From contig NZ_CP154261.1 in NCBI RefSeq assembly GCF_039511225.1, forward strand, positions 2,790,001-2,854,000: a DNA stretch of 64,000 bases. The letters run 5' to 3'. The DNA is from Sphingobacterium multivorum. GTDB lineage: Bacteria; Bacteroidota; Bacteroidia; Sphingobacteriales; Sphingobacteriaceae. Of this stretch, positions 7,929 to 16,338 are shown piece after piece. Every line of letters starts with the position of its first letter. The stretch's first letter is position 1. The translations under genes were made by a program, and so were the position numbers. The notes below the pieces were generated by a model. The model ran no database searches and was not told the DNA's origin. It saw only the letters and a program-made list of their open reading frames with translations.

Positions 7929-8708
7929 ATGAACGAGTTAGAAACTTATTTCCGAAATAATAATGCGAAGCTAATCAATAAATGGATGCATTATTTCGAT
8001 ATATACGACAGACATTTTAGTCGTTTCAAAGGCAAAGAGATCGTGGTGTTGGAAGTTGGGGTTTTTCAGGGTGGAAGTCTGCAGATGTGGAAGAACTATT
8101 TCGGTGATCGTGCAAAAATATACGGTATAGACATTAATCCGCACTGTAAGGAACTCGAAGAAGAAAATGTCGAGATCTTTATTGGTTCGCAGTCCGACCG
8201 GAAGTTTCTGCGTCAGGTAAAGGAATCTATTCCGCCTATCGATATATTGATTGATGATGGGGGCCATACGATGAAACAACAGATTGTGACATTTGAGGAG
8301 CTTTTTGATCATGTGAAAGACAGTGGTGTATACCTTTGTGAAGATTTACATACATCTTACCAGGTATTTTATGGTGGTGGCCATAAAAGGAACGGCACTT
8401 TTATTGAGTATAGTAAAAATTTTATTGATTACATCAATGCTTACCATTCCGAGCAACGCGGATTGAAGGTCAACGGATTTACGCGTTCGGTAGAGTCTCT
8501 ACACTACTATGATAGCATCCTGGTGGTGGAGAAACATCGAAGGGATGAAGCGCCGATACATATGAAAACAGGGGCGGCGACAGTGAAAGATTTCAATGCG
8601 GCCCCCACAGGATTCGATGGATTAAAATGGAAGATTAAGAAACCTGCTTTAACCGTGATCAACAAGTTGCTCCGCTTTTTCCGTATTGGCGGATTTATGT
8701 GGCGCTAA
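7929..8708 (+). CDS. Class I SAM-dependent methyltransferase
   Basis: 259 residues with a Rossmann methyltransferase core: motif I VLEVGVFQGGSLQMWKNYFG (around 40-60), the acidic end of strand two YGIDINPHC, and a later IDILIDDGGHTMKQQ where the acidic pair and His resemble the metal-binding site of CmcI/MycE-type O-methyltransferases. No signal peptide; C-terminal residues are basic and amphipathic. These enzymes methylate sugars or secondary metabolites; the acceptor here cannot be determined. An AT-rich dyad (7812-7832) lies in the upstream region. A terminator follows the stop. It is not clustered with other biosynthetic genes, although the heptose locus begins 3.5 kb away. Confidence 0.82.
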   Translation: MNELETYFRNNNAKLINKWMHYFDIYDRHFSRFKGKEIVVLEVGVFQGGSLQMWKNYFGDRAKIYGIDINPHCKELEEENVEIFIGSQSDRKFLRQVKESIPPIDILIDDGGHTMKQQIVTFEELFDHVKDSGVYLCEDLHTSYQVFYGGGHKRNGTFIEYSKNFIDYINAYHSEQRGLKVNGFTRSVESLHYYDSILVVEKHRRDEAPIHMKTGAATVKDFNAAPTGFDGLKWKIKKPALTVINKLLRFFRIGGFMWR

Positions 8709-8741
8709 CAGACGGGAGCAAACAGACGGGACTAGAAACAA

Positions 8742-8769
8742 AAAAGGCAGATCAAATGATCTGCCTTTT
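8742..8769. terminator. Bidirectional terminator
   Basis: Perfect 13-bp stem (aaaaggcagatca and complement) with 2 central bases. T-runs flank it on both strands, so it can end the methyltransferase transcript (plus) and the tRNA-His transcript (minus). A short direct repeat of aacagacggga occurs just upstream (about 8707-8731). Confidence 0.8.
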
Positions 8770-8770
8770 G

Positions 8771-8845
8771 GGTAAGTAATCGGGCTCGAACCGACGACCC
8801 CTAGAACCACAATCTAGTGCTCTAACCAACTGAGCTATACCTACC
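8771..8845 (-). tRNA. tRNA-His (GTG anticodon)
   Basis: The minus strand folds into a full cloverleaf: acceptor GTAGGTA/TACTTAC with one G-U pair, D-stem GCTC/GAGC, anticodon stem CTAGA/TCTAG around loop TTGTGGT (anticodon GTG), T-arm GTCGG-TTCGAGC-CCGAT. The extra G at position -1 opposite C73, a histidine identity element, is encoded. The 3' CCA is not encoded and must be added by the CCA-adding enzyme. Confidence 0.97.
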
Positions 8846-9046
8846 GTGATTTTGATGTCACAAAAGTAGTATTATAGCTCATATGTTCCAAATGTTTTTT
8901 AAACTTTTTAACTAAACAATTGTCTATCAAAAGGTATAATTTTCAAGTATGCCCGTTCAGTGAACCTAGAGAATAATATTGAGGTAATATTTTCAGGTTA
9001 AATACCTAAATGAGCAGCTTGGTCTTTAATTTGTATAGTATAGTTT

Positions 9047-9607
9047 ATGGGAAAATTTTTAAAATTTTTAATTATCGTAGCCATTTTGGCAGTGGGCGCT
9101 TGGTTTGTGTATCATAAATATAACAGCGGACCGACAGTGGAAAGCAAACATCAGCTGTTGGTGGACCGCATTGAAGCCATGGGAAAACTGGAATTGGTTA
9201 AATACCGCTACAGTGATGTTGTGGAGCACAAAAACGTGAACACTTTTTTACCGGATGCAAGTGTATTACTCATCGTGAAAGCAGATGCTGTAGGCTGTGT
9301 GAATCTGACGAAACTTAGTCCGGAAGATATCACGGTTTTGGGGGATTCGGTCTCCATCAAATTGCCGGCTCCTGAAATTTGTTATATCAAGATCGACCAC
9401 GAGGCGTCCAAAGTCTATGATACGAAAATGGCTTTCTTGCGCGAAGCAGAGCTCGTGGATGAAGCTTATAAAGCTGCAGAAAAAGCTGTTGCTGATGATG
9501 TAAAGAAATCGGATATCCTGCAGCAGACCAAGGCCAATGCAACCACCGTTTTTAAACCGCTCTTACAGGGATTGGGATTTTCGAAAATCAATCTGACCTT
9601 CGAATAG
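9047..9607 (+). CDS. DUF4230 membrane-anchored protein
   Basis: 186 residues. Residues 4-22 (FLKFLIIVAILAVGAWFVY) are one N-terminal membrane anchor; the remainder is a soluble domain with the DUF4230 layout: KLELVKYRYSDVVEHK, a VLLIVKADAVGCVNLTKL strand pair, and an amphipathic helix from about 120 that ends in a conserved QGLGFSKINLTF. The domain should face the periplasm. DUF4230 is widespread in Bacteroidota and Firmicutes and has no established function. It is a single-gene unit followed by a hairpin. Confidence 0.85.
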   Translation: MGKFLKFLIIVAILAVGAWFVYHKYNSGPTVESKHQLLVDRIEAMGKLELVKYRYSDVVEHKNVNTFLPDASVLLIVKADAVGCVNLTKLSPEDITVLGDSVSIKLPAPEICYIKIDHEASKVYDTKMAFLREAELVDEAYKAAEKAVADDVKKSDILQQTKANATTVFKPLLQGLGFSKINLTFE

Positions 9608-9621
9608 TGCCCAAATAAAAA

Positions 9622-9649
9622 AGCTAGACAATGTTTACATTGTCTAGCT
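9622..9649. terminator. Hairpin between convergent genes
   Basis: Perfect 12-bp stem (agctagacaatg and complement) with a 4-nt loop. The minus-strand tail is TTTTTTATTTGG, so it best fits the small lipoprotein gene at 9746-9961, although it also lies just past the DUF4230 stop. Confidence 0.75.
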
Positions 9650-9745
9650 CTCTACAATAAATCTAATCTCCAGCCATCTCACGACGGGAGGACTTCATAA
9701 TTATGCTATTATCAAGCCAAGAACAATAGCCAAGTTACATTCGTT

Positions 9746-9961
9746 TTATTTTTTTGTCGTTGTATCCGGCTGTGGTGTCGGCGGGATTTCTCCACGGGAT
9801 TCGGCAGATGTGGTGTCGCGATATTGTATCGTCGTGGTATCGTTGGGAACGGAATCACGCATCAGTTCCTGTGATTTTTGATCATCAGTTTTAGCGCCGT
9901 TACATCCATAGGCTGCTAAGCATAATAGACTGACGGCAATTAATTTTGTTGAGTTTTTCAT
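9746..9961 (-). CDS. Small lipoprotein, unknown function
   Basis: 71 residues: an SpII signal (MKNSTKLIAVSLLCLAAYGC, lipobox Cys20) followed by a low-complexity tail rich in Thr, Asp, Pro and Ser. The mature part looks disordered and has no recognisable domain. Two other short lipoproteins of the same style occur at 23.8 and 24.2 kb, in the stress-type region. The ATG at 9961 is the only sensible start. Function unknown. Confidence 0.75.
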   Translation of the reverse strand: MKNSTKLIAVSLLCLAAYGCNGAKTDDQKSQELMRDSVPNDTTTIQYRDTTSAESRGEIPPTPQPDTTTKK

Positions 9962-10106
9962 ATTATCTATCGTTTAATGATGGCATGTCACCTGCATGCA
10001 CTTAGTAGGAGAACAAAGCTCAAGTCAAAAGCGTTTCGGTTTCTAAATTTGCTATTATGATAGAAAAAGAAAATCAATCTTATTTTCTTTATTTTTTAGA
10101 TAAATT

Positions 10107-10132
10107 CAATTGTAAGAAACTTTTTACAATTG
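10107..10132. promoter_or_regulatory. Dyad upstream of response regulator
   Basis: 9-bp perfect inverted repeat (caattgtaa / ttacaattg) with an 8-nt spacer, ending 43 nt before the ATG at 10176. Its position suits an operator, possibly for the encoded LuxR-type regulator itself. It has no T-run, so a terminator is less likely. Confidence 0.4.
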
Positions 10133-10175
10133 GGTGCTGTTCCTAGAAGTACATAAGTTCATTAAACAGATAGCT

Positions 10176-10832
10176 ATGATTCAGATAGTCCTTGTCGACG
10201 ACCATCATTTGGTAAGAAGTGGTTTTCGGCTGATTTTAGAAACGCAAGATGACATTACTGTTTTGGCTGATGTTGAAAGTGCTGAAGCAGCCTTAGATGT
10301 ATTAAAAATCAATCAGCGACCAGATATGATCCTTACTGATATTAATATGGGTGAAATGGGCGGAATAGCCCTCATTGATTTCGTTAAACAGAAATACCCC
10401 GATATAAAAATCCTTGCCTTGACGATGGAAAATGACAAACACATTGCCGCAGATGTATTGCGTGCTGGAGCAGATGGCTATTTAGTGAAAGATAGTAGTT
10501 GTGATGAGGTACTTTTTGGTATACGGCAGGTTGCCAAAGGAGAAAAATATATCAGTGGTTCCTTAAGTGTTTCCTGCCTTAAAGATTATAAAAACTTTGC
10601 GGACAGAGCTCCAGACCTAAACCGTGTTCTGTTAAAATATGATATTTCAGAACGCGAATTGCATGTCTTGGAACTCATCGCTCAGGGATACACCAACGGC
10701 GAAATTGCAGCGCGTATTTTTTTGAGCAAACGTACGGTAGAAGGGCACCGACAGAAACTGATCGAGAAAACGAATACAAAAAATACAGCTGGTCTTGTCA
10801 GCTTCGGTTTTCATCACATGCTCTTACATTGA
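10176..10832 (+). CDS. Orphan NarL/LuxR-type response regulator (copy 1)
   Basis: 218 residues from the ATG at 10176; an upstream ATG at 10134 is rejected because the paralogue at 28.2 kb starts at the equivalent codon and shares the 12 nt before it. The receiver domain has the acidic pair Asp8/Asp9, phosphoacceptor Asp55 (ILTDINMG), Thr83 and Lys105; the C-terminus is a LuxR helix-turn-helix (ERELHVLELIAQGYTNGEIA, then SKRTVEGHRQKLIEKT). It should be a phosphorylation-dependent DNA-binding protein. No histidine kinase is adjacent, so the partner is encoded elsewhere. The neighbours are small stress-type genes. Confidence 0.93.
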   Translation: MIQIVLVDDHHLVRSGFRLILETQDDITVLADVESAEAALDVLKINQRPDMILTDINMGEMGGIALIDFVKQKYPDIKILALTMENDKHIAADVLRAGADGYLVKDSSCDEVLFGIRQVAKGEKYISGSLSVSCLKDYKNFADRAPDLNRVLLKYDISERELHVLELIAQGYTNGEIAARIFLSKRTVEGHRQKLIEKTNTKNTAGLVSFGFHHMLLH

Positions 10833-10863
10833 TTTAAACAATAAAAACAAAAAATAGAGGAAT

Positions 10864-11067
10864 ATGGCAACAAAAAATGAAAACCGCGTCGTCGGAACCG
10901 AAATGGAAAAAAAGAAAAAGGTCAAGTTAGGTGTAAACGGAGAGACACTGCGAGATGTAGGCGATAAGGATCAGGGCGATGCCGAGGCCGGAGTAGACCC
11001 GCAGGTGGATCAGTTGAACGAGATGCCCAATGATCCTACAGATAGGCCAAAAGAAAGGAAGAAATAA
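10864..11067 (+). CDS. Small charged protein, unknown function
   Basis: 67 residues, highly charged (a Lys run EKKKKVKLG, then acidic GDKDQGDAEAGVDPQ), no hydrophobic segment, likely disordered. A purine-rich aggaat stretch sits just before the ATG. It follows the response regulator by about 30 nt and is closed by a good terminator, so the two probably form one transcript. No family recognised; it resembles other short hydrophilic proteins often found in stress-gene islands. Confidence 0.7.
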   Translation: MATKNENRVVGTEMEKKKKVKLGVNGETLRDVGDKDQGDAEAGVDPQVDQLNEMPNDPTDRPKERKK

Positions 11068-11100
11068 GAAAGACCCGCATTTAAAATTGCGGGTCTTTCT
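11067..11100 (+). terminator. Rho-independent terminator
   Basis: 13-bp stem (agaaagacccgca and complement) with an 8-nt loop, followed by TTTT. It ends the response regulator / small protein unit; the left arm begins at the stop codon itself. Confidence 0.85.
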
Positions 11101-11177
11101 TTTAAGCTTAGTTTCTAATCACTGAAAATCTGTATCTATTTTCAGGACTAATCAGCACCTGTCCGTGAATGACATTT

Positions 11178-11429
11178 CTATTTTTTGCCCTGCTTCTCAA
11201 TGGCTTTAGCAAGTTCATCTTTCGTCATATCGTGACGCCCAGTGATCTCCATTTTCTTTGCCATTTCCAAGAGTTCAGCTTTGGTTTTATCAGAACTTCC
11301 GTTTTGCGATCCTTTAGACGCTGAAGCACTTTTTCCTGCTGTTGTCGCTGATTTTTTTTCTTTGTTAGCGTTGCTGCTTTGCGATTGCCCTTTGGCAGTC
11401 GTATGGCTTGAACTTTTTGTTGTATTCAT
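11178..11429 (-). CDS. Small Ser/Lys-rich protein with Rho_N/SAP-like motif
   Basis: 83 residues. The first 48 are low complexity (Ser, Thr, Ala, Lys); the last 35 contain DKTKAELLEMAKKMEITG followed by HDMTKDELAKAIEKQ, the two short helices of the Rho N-terminal / SAP-like fold that binds nucleic acid. Such short proteins are frequent in Bacteroidota stress gene clusters. A nucleic-acid-binding role is an inference from the motif. No signal peptide. It may be co-transcribed downstream of the PfpI gene, which ends 88 nt upstream on the same strand. Confidence 0.75.
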   Translation of the reverse strand: MNTTKSSSHTTAKGQSQSSNANKEKKSATTAGKSASASKGSQNGSSDKTKAELLEMAKKMEITGRHDMTKDELAKAIEKQGKK

Positions 11430-11517
11430 AATATGCTGTTTTATGTGTTATTTATATGCTGAACATGTTACAAGATCTAAAGGTTGGCCGATTTAATACG
11501 TTATTGAAACTGTACTA

Positions 11518-12072
11518 CTACGCTTTGTTCTTTTTTTCTGTCGCAAACGCTTTGATGATGGCTTTATTAAAAGCGGGTAGATCGTCGGGCGTGCGACTTG
11601 TAATAAGTTTGTCGTCAATCACCACTTCGCTGTCTTCCCATAATGCGCCTGCATTAATCAGGTCCATTTGAATGGCTTCGACGGAGGTTATTTTTTTGTC
11701 ACGAACCAGATCTGCATTAATCAGTAATTGGGGTCCATGGCAAATGGCTGCGATCGGTTTATCCCGTTCCCAGAAAGCATTGATCAATGCAATAGCCGTT
11801 TTATTCGTCCTTAATTTATCAGGATTGATGACCCCGCCTGGTAGCAGCAAGCCGTCATATCGATTCTCTTCTGCCTCCTGCAGAGCAACATCGACAGGAT
11901 AGTCAGTTGACCATTCATCCCCATTTTTTGCACGTACTTTTCCTTTAGCCGGTGATATAATGTCTGTTTTGGCGCCTGCATTTTCCAGGGCTTCTCTTGG
12001 GCTAGTCAATTCAATTTCTTCAAATCCATCTGTTACTAATATCGCTATCCGCTTATTTTTTAAATTCTCCAT
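11518..12072 (-). CDS. PfpI/DJ-1 family protein (YhbO-like)
   Basis: 184 residues of the DJ-1/PfpI fold. The nucleophile elbow AAICHGPQLLINAD places Cys111 followed by His112, and Glu19 in GFEEIEL is the third active-site residue, as in PH1704 and E. coli YhbO. These proteins act as glyoxalase III, deglycase-like or general stress proteins; assigned activities are debated. The C-terminal ITSRTPDDLPAFNKAIIKAF is also typical. Cytosolic. It sits among small stress genes near the first response regulator, fitting a protective role. Confidence 0.92.
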   Translation of the reverse strand: MENLKNKRIAILVTDGFEEIELTSPREALENAGAKTDIISPAKGKVRAKNGDEWSTDYPVDVALQEAEENRYDGLLLPGGVINPDKLRTNKTAIALINAFWERDKPIAAICHGPQLLINADLVRDKKITSVEAIQMDLINAGALWEDSEVVIDDKLITSRTPDDLPAFNKAIIKAFATEKKNKA

Positions 12073-12129
12073 ATAACTAAATTTTGTTTATGTTCTTTCT
12101 ATGCTTCAAGAGAACGGATCTAAATCCGC

Positions 12130-12171
12130 GAAGGTTTGAAATAATATGATGAAGGTTTGAAATAATATGAT
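12130..12171. repeat. 21-bp tandem duplication
   Basis: Two exact head-to-tail copies of a 21-bp unit (12130-12150 and 12151-12171; unit starts gaaggtttgaaat and ends aatatgat) in the divergent intergenic region between the PfpI gene and the first GT9 gene. It may be slippage or a doubled regulator site. Confidence 0.9.
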
Positions 12172-12258
12172 TTAGCATAGGAAAAACGCTTTGATTGATA
12201 AAAAGGAATAAATCAAACCGTATTTCCTTGGGGGTTGTCTATCCTTAAAATCGATGGT

Positions 12259-13236
12259 ATGTTTAAGATAGCTATTTTTCGAGCCCTTCAGCTGGGCGAT
12301 CTACTGTGCTCTATTCCCGCCATAAGGGCATTGAAGTCGCATTATCCCGATGCCAGACTGTACTTTATTGGTTTGCCTCATATGCGTGTATTGATGGAAC
12401 GCTTTGATTGCATCGACGAATATGTGGATTTTCCCGGGCATCCGCAGCTTCCCGAAATTGCATATAATCCCGACAATCTTGAACGATTCGTCAAGCAGAT
12501 GCAAGCGGAAAAATTTGACCTTCTGATTCAGATGCAGGGAGATGGAACTGTGGTGAATGATTTTTTACAGAATTTTGCGGCAAAGCGACTGGTAGGATTT
12601 CAACCAACAGCTTCAATTGACAACCCCGACTGGATGACTTATCCAGGGAAGCTTCACGAGGTGAACAGGCACTTAGCTCTTATGGAATTTCTAGGTTTAA
12701 AAATTCCAAATCGTACCATGTATTTCCCCTTATTTCCCCAGGATTGGGAGGCCTATAGGAAAATAAAAGCTGAAATAAAATATCCTTTCGTCATTATCCA
12801 TGTGGGCAGTCGGGACGCCAGACGCCGCTGGCCTGTTGAAAACTTCGGATTTCTTGCAACCTTAATGCAGCAAATGGGATATCAGATTGTCCTGACTGGG
12901 GTAAGTGCTGAAGAATCTTTGGTCAATGAACTGCAGCGCATACTTGAACAACCTGTGCTTAACCTCTGTTCCAGACTTGATTTGGGTACACTTGGCTGTC
13001 TTTTGAAGGAATCGACTTTACTTGTATGCAACTGCACAGGAATTTCCCATATTGCCGCTGCCTTAGAAGCAAAAAGTGTGGTCATAAGTCTAGATGGTGA
13101 GCCCGAGCGTTGGGGACCACTCAACACGGCACTGCATACCACTTTTGACCTGACCAAACCTATCGCCATGGAGGATATTGTACGCGAAATCAGGCGCGTC
13201 CTTCCAGTGCTGTCTGTTTTTGGGAGGAATGCTTAA
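12259..13236 (+). CDS. GT9-family glycosyltransferase (heptosyltransferase-like)
   Basis: 325 residues from the ATG at 12259; a TTG eight codons upstream is in frame but adds residues not expected in the family. The N-terminal FKIAIFRALQLGDLLCSIPA is the GT9 acceptor-side motif, with the conserved Asp of R-x-x-x-x-G-D. FVIIHVGSRDARRRWPVENF and LLVCNCTGISHIAAAL are the nucleotide-sugar binding segments of GT-B fold heptosyltransferases. Acts at the cytoplasmic face of the inner membrane. It is convergent with the heptose operon, and its last 47 nt overlap the end of the other GT9 gene. Donor is probably ADP-heptose given the neighbours, but this is inferred. Confidence 0.88.
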   Translation: MFKIAIFRALQLGDLLCSIPAIRALKSHYPDARLYFIGLPHMRVLMERFDCIDEYVDFPGHPQLPEIAYNPDNLERFVKQMQAEKFDLLIQMQGDGTVVNDFLQNFAAKRLVGFQPTASIDNPDWMTYPGKLHEVNRHLALMEFLGLKIPNRTMYFPLFPQDWEAYRKIKAEIKYPFVIIHVGSRDARRRWPVENFGFLATLMQQMGYQIVLTGVSAEESLVNELQRILEQPVLNLCSRLDLGTLGCLLKESTLLVCNCTGISHIAAALEAKSVVISLDGEPERWGPLNTALHTTFDLTKPIAMEDIVREIRRVLPVLSVFGRNA

Positions 13237-14281
13237 GTAATGAATTCAATTTATCCATGATATTTTCAACACTTAACGGTGTCATTCCAGACGATCCATT
13301 CTGCTTATCGACAAAGCTGTTAATCGTATTTTTGGAGCGCAAAGCAGGATCGACAGGGTAAAGGATAAAGTCAGCATCCTGCGACCATGGGATATGCTGT
13401 GGGTTCGTCTGAGCGTAAAGAACCAACGTTGGTTTTTGTAGCGCGCAGGCAATATGAGCAACGCCCGTGTTGACCGTGAGTACAGCATCTGCATGTGCTA
13501 CGAGGAGTAGGAGATCATCAATTGTCGTCTTTCCAATAAGGTTGATCAGATTTTTCCCTACGATTTCTGAAAAACATGATCTCAGGTATTCGTTGTATTC
13601 CTTGCCAACAAGTATGACCTGAAATGCCGAATCAAGCAGCTGCCGCGTCAATTGTTGTGCGACAGTACGGGGAATTCGTCTTTTTTGCTCCGAAACATCA
13701 CAATTGACAATGATCTGTTTCCCCCAACGTAAAGGAATTAAATTCGATAATTGACCTCGGGGTACAATTAGGCTCGGTAATCGATTGACTGACCGGCTGA
13801 TGCCAAGCAGTCTCACCAGTTCGAGATCACGTGCTATCTGGTGCTGTACCTCAAACAGGGGTTCTTTGTCTGGTATCCAATGGGTAAGCAACGTATAGGG
13901 ATTCTCGCGCATATAAGCCGCTCGTAGGGGAATTTCCGCTAGATATGCCAACATGATCGAAGCCATTGGATTTTGGCTGTATACGTTGAAGATAATACAA
14001 CTATCAAATTGCCGCTTTTTAATGGTTTTAATCAATTCTTCAGTCGAAGCAACCGTGTCATGCGCGCTCAATTTCATCCAAGGGGCATCATATTGTATAT
14101 AGTCATCAACGGTACCAAGGTAGGGGATAATGGGAACAGCCATTTCTGACGCAAGTAATGTGATTTTACAATTTCCATTCGCTGATTTAATTTCCTGAAG
14201 CGCTGCATTACTCATGATCAGATCGCCCATATTGTCTAAGCGAATGATCAGCATATTTTTACAATCTTTCCATGTACCCAT
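13190..14281 (-). CDS. GT9-family glycosyltransferase, last gene of heptose operon
   Basis: 363 residues. MLIIRLDNMGDLIMSNAALQ is the GT9 N-terminal motif; QIIVNCDVSEQKRRIP and AVLTVNTGVAHIACAL are donor-site segments. It starts 1 nt after the hldE stop, so it is translationally linked to the ADP-heptose enzymes, supporting a heptosyl transfer role. Compared with LPS WaaC/WaaF it has an extra N-terminal MGTWKDCKN and a longer C-terminal tail. Its 3' end overlaps the convergent GT9 gene by 47 nt, so transcripts would collide unless the genes are differently regulated. Confidence 0.88.
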   Translation of the reverse strand: MGTWKDCKNMLIIRLDNMGDLIMSNAALQEIKSANGNCKITLLASEMAVPIIPYLGTVDDYIQYDAPWMKLSAHDTVASTEELIKTIKKRQFDSCIIFNVYSQNPMASIMLAYLAEIPLRAAYMRENPYTLLTHWIPDKEPLFEVQHQIARDLELVRLLGISRSVNRLPSLIVPRGQLSNLIPLRWGKQIIVNCDVSEQKRRIPRTVAQQLTRQLLDSAFQVILVGKEYNEYLRSCFSEIVGKNLINLIGKTTIDDLLLLVAHADAVLTVNTGVAHIACALQKPTLVLYAQTNPQHIPWSQDADFILYPVDPALRSKNTINSFVDKQNGSSGMTPLSVENIMDKLNSLLKHSSQKQTALEGRA

Positions 14282-14282
14282 C

Positions 14283-15776
14283 TTAGCTGATTTTCTTTAA
14301 CAGTTGATTGTCCTTTTTTTGAACCCGCTGAATGATTTTAGTGGTCGACTGCTGATGGACATGCGGAATAAACACAAGTTGTGTCCCTAGTATTTGCAGT
14401 AGCCCTTGTTCGGCCAGTTCTTTGTTTTGGTATGCTTCACCTTTTACAAAGATATGCGGTTTAACCTTTTCGATGATCGGGATAGGGTTGTCCGATAATT
14501 CATCACCAAACGGTACAATATAATCTACAGCTCCAAGCGCCCGCAATACTTCGATTCGATCGTCAAGGGAATTGACAGGTCTTGTTGCCCCTTTTAAACG
14601 TCTGATGCTCTCGTCTGTATTGATGCCAACAATCAGAATATCGCCCTGTGCTTTAGCTGCTCCTAGGTAATGGGCATGACCGGCATGAAAAATATCGAAA
14701 CAACCATTGGTGAATACGAGTTTGTTTTCCTTCCGAAGTCTATCGCATAGTACTTCAAGATGATTCAGATCGGTAATTAATTTATCATCTTTGTTCATAA
14801 GGCGCTGGGCTAATTCCGTGCAGCTACAATGTGCAGTACCATTTTTTTGTATACCGATCTGTGCTGCCTTTACACTCAGTGCTATCGCAATATCCGCATC
14901 AAGTTTATTATAGTAAGCCAAGCAAAGCACAGTCAGAAAGGTGTCGCCAGCGCCGGAGAAATTACCTTCTTTTAAAACAGGAACCCGGTAGTGCTTTGCT
15001 GAACCACCTTTTTTAGACAGGATGACACCATCCTTATCGAGCGTTAATGCCACCCAGTTCGCCTGCGATAAGGCAGCTAGACTTTCTGGCCATTTCAAGG
15101 CTTGCATTAAACGGTCATCCTCTTCTTCCTGGCTCAGGATTTTTCTTGCTTCTTCATAATTGGGCTTAATTAAGTCGGGATTTAGGCATGCATACTTGTC
15201 GTAATCTTTGCTATCTATAGCAATAATTTTTGGCTCAATCTGTTGTTCTTCGGCAAGCAGCAGGATGAGCTCATTCGTAATGTTACCTTTTCCATAATCT
15301 GCAATAAAAACAATATCGACATGTTGAAGGGCTTTTTTAACCGCTGTCAGATACTGGTTGGCCAGCGCTGCACTAAAGTGATACTTCTGACCAATATCAT
15401 AACGCAGCAGACAGTGTCCATCTCTACGTAATCGCGTTTTTGTTAGTGTCTGACAACTTTCATTATAGAGCAGGCCCCCCGTGTCAATTCCCTGTCGCTG
15501 CAAATTGCGTGCTATTGTCTGTCCACTGGTATCGTCACCCAACAGACTAACGACAGACACGACAGCCCCCATATTGCTGAGGTTCGTGATCACATTCCCG
15601 GCTCCGCCAAGGCAATGTTCTACAGATTGGACATCGAGCACGGGTACGGCGATATCGGGAGCAAGCCGCTTGCATTCCCCATCCAGATAAATATCCAGCA
15701 TGCAATCTCCCAAAACAAGGACCCTTGGATTGTTGAAACCATTTTCGACAAGTTTATTTAATGCTATATCTTTCAT
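14283..15776 (-). CDS. hldE: HldE: heptose-7-phosphate kinase / heptose-1-phosphate adenylyltransferase
   Basis: 497 residues, bifunctional. Residues 1-320 form a ribokinase-type kinase (GGAGNV at 57-62, GAGDTF at 275-280 with the catalytic Asp) that phosphorylates D-glycero-D-manno-heptose 7-phosphate at C1. Residues 345-497 form a nucleotidyltransferase with TNGCFDIFHAGHAHYLG (around 356-372; HxGH-type site) and a late STTKIIQRV, forming ADP-heptose from heptose 1-phosphate and ATP. Full length and colinear with E. coli HldE. The start overlaps the end of gmhB by 23 nt. Phosphatase and isomerase steps are encoded by the two genes upstream; no epimerase (HldD) is in the window. Confidence 0.95.
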   Translation of the reverse strand: MKDIALNKLVENGFNNPRVLVLGDCMLDIYLDGECKRLAPDIAVPVLDVQSVEHCLGGAGNVITNLSNMGAVVSVVSLLGDDTSGQTIARNLQRQGIDTGGLLYNESCQTLTKTRLRRDGHCLLRYDIGQKYHFSAALANQYLTAVKKALQHVDIVFIADYGKGNITNELILLLAEEQQIEPKIIAIDSKDYDKYACLNPDLIKPNYEEARKILSQEEEDDRLMQALKWPESLAALSQANWVALTLDKDGVILSKKGGSAKHYRVPVLKEGNFSGAGDTFLTVLCLAYYNKLDADIAIALSVKAAQIGIQKNGTAHCSCTELAQRLMNKDDKLITDLNHLEVLCDRLRKENKLVFTNGCFDIFHAGHAHYLGAAKAQGDILIVGINTDESIRRLKGATRPVNSLDDRIEVLRALGAVDYIVPFGDELSDNPIPIIEKVKPHIFVKGEAYQNKELAEQGLLQILGTQLVFIPHVHQQSTTKIIQRVQKKDNQLLKKIS

Positions 15777-16338
15777 AATCTACTTTTTCTGATTTGATAA
15801 GTTGAGCCAATCCGTAAAAATCGTCTACTATAAAATCTGGTGTATATTTAGGATCAGAAATTCGCTCCTGTTTCCTTTCTTTCTGGCTTCGGTCGACCAA
15901 TATGGTCCTGCAGCCTGCCGCACGGCCGGCGCCGACATCACTTAGGATATCGCCGATCATCCAGGATTTTTTTAAATCTATGTTCAGCTCCTTGGCAGCC
16001 CGGTAGAGCATGCCGGGTAAAGGCTTACGGCAGGAGCATTGCGGTTTGTCCATGACATCGCCATGTGGACAATAGTAGATACCGTCTAATTGGATGTGCT
16101 CGTAGCGGAGTAGCTCGTGCAATGCTGAAAAAGCGACATCCAAATCTTCAGCTGTAAAATAACGTCGGGCTATACCCGACTGATTGCTGATAACAATGAG
16201 CTTATAGCCCCTTTTTTGTAACCCTCTTAAAGGCTCAAAAATGTCGGAATAACAAACGATGCGTGCGGGATCAACGTTGTAGGGAACATCCTTAATCAGC
16301 GTTCCATCCTTATCCAGAAATACAGCGCTCTCCATCAT
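15754..16338 (-). CDS. gmhB: GmhB-like heptose bisphosphate phosphatase
   Basis: 194 residues, HAD-IIIA fold. Nucleophile motif FLDKDGTLIKD (Asp9 and Asp11), motif II VISNQSGIAR, and the zinc-binding loop CPHGDVMDKPQCSCRKP (Cys90, His92, Cys101, Cys103) are all present, as in GmhB, which removes the C7 phosphate from heptose 1,7-bisphosphate. Motif IV is WMIGDILSDVGAGRAAG. Two ATGs overlap the stop of the upstream fusion gene, so translation is coupled. Histidinol-phosphatase of the same superfamily is the alternative but context favours heptose. Confidence 0.92.
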   Translation of the reverse strand: MMESAVFLDKDGTLIKDVPYNVDPARIVCYSDIFEPLRGLQKRGYKLIVISNQSGIARRYFTAEDLDVAFSALHELLRYEHIQLDGIYYCPHGDVMDKPQCSCRKPLPGMLYRAAKELNIDLKKSWMIGDILSDVGAGRAAGCRTILVDRSQKERKQERISDPKYTPDFIVDDFYGLAQLIKSEKVDYERYSIK

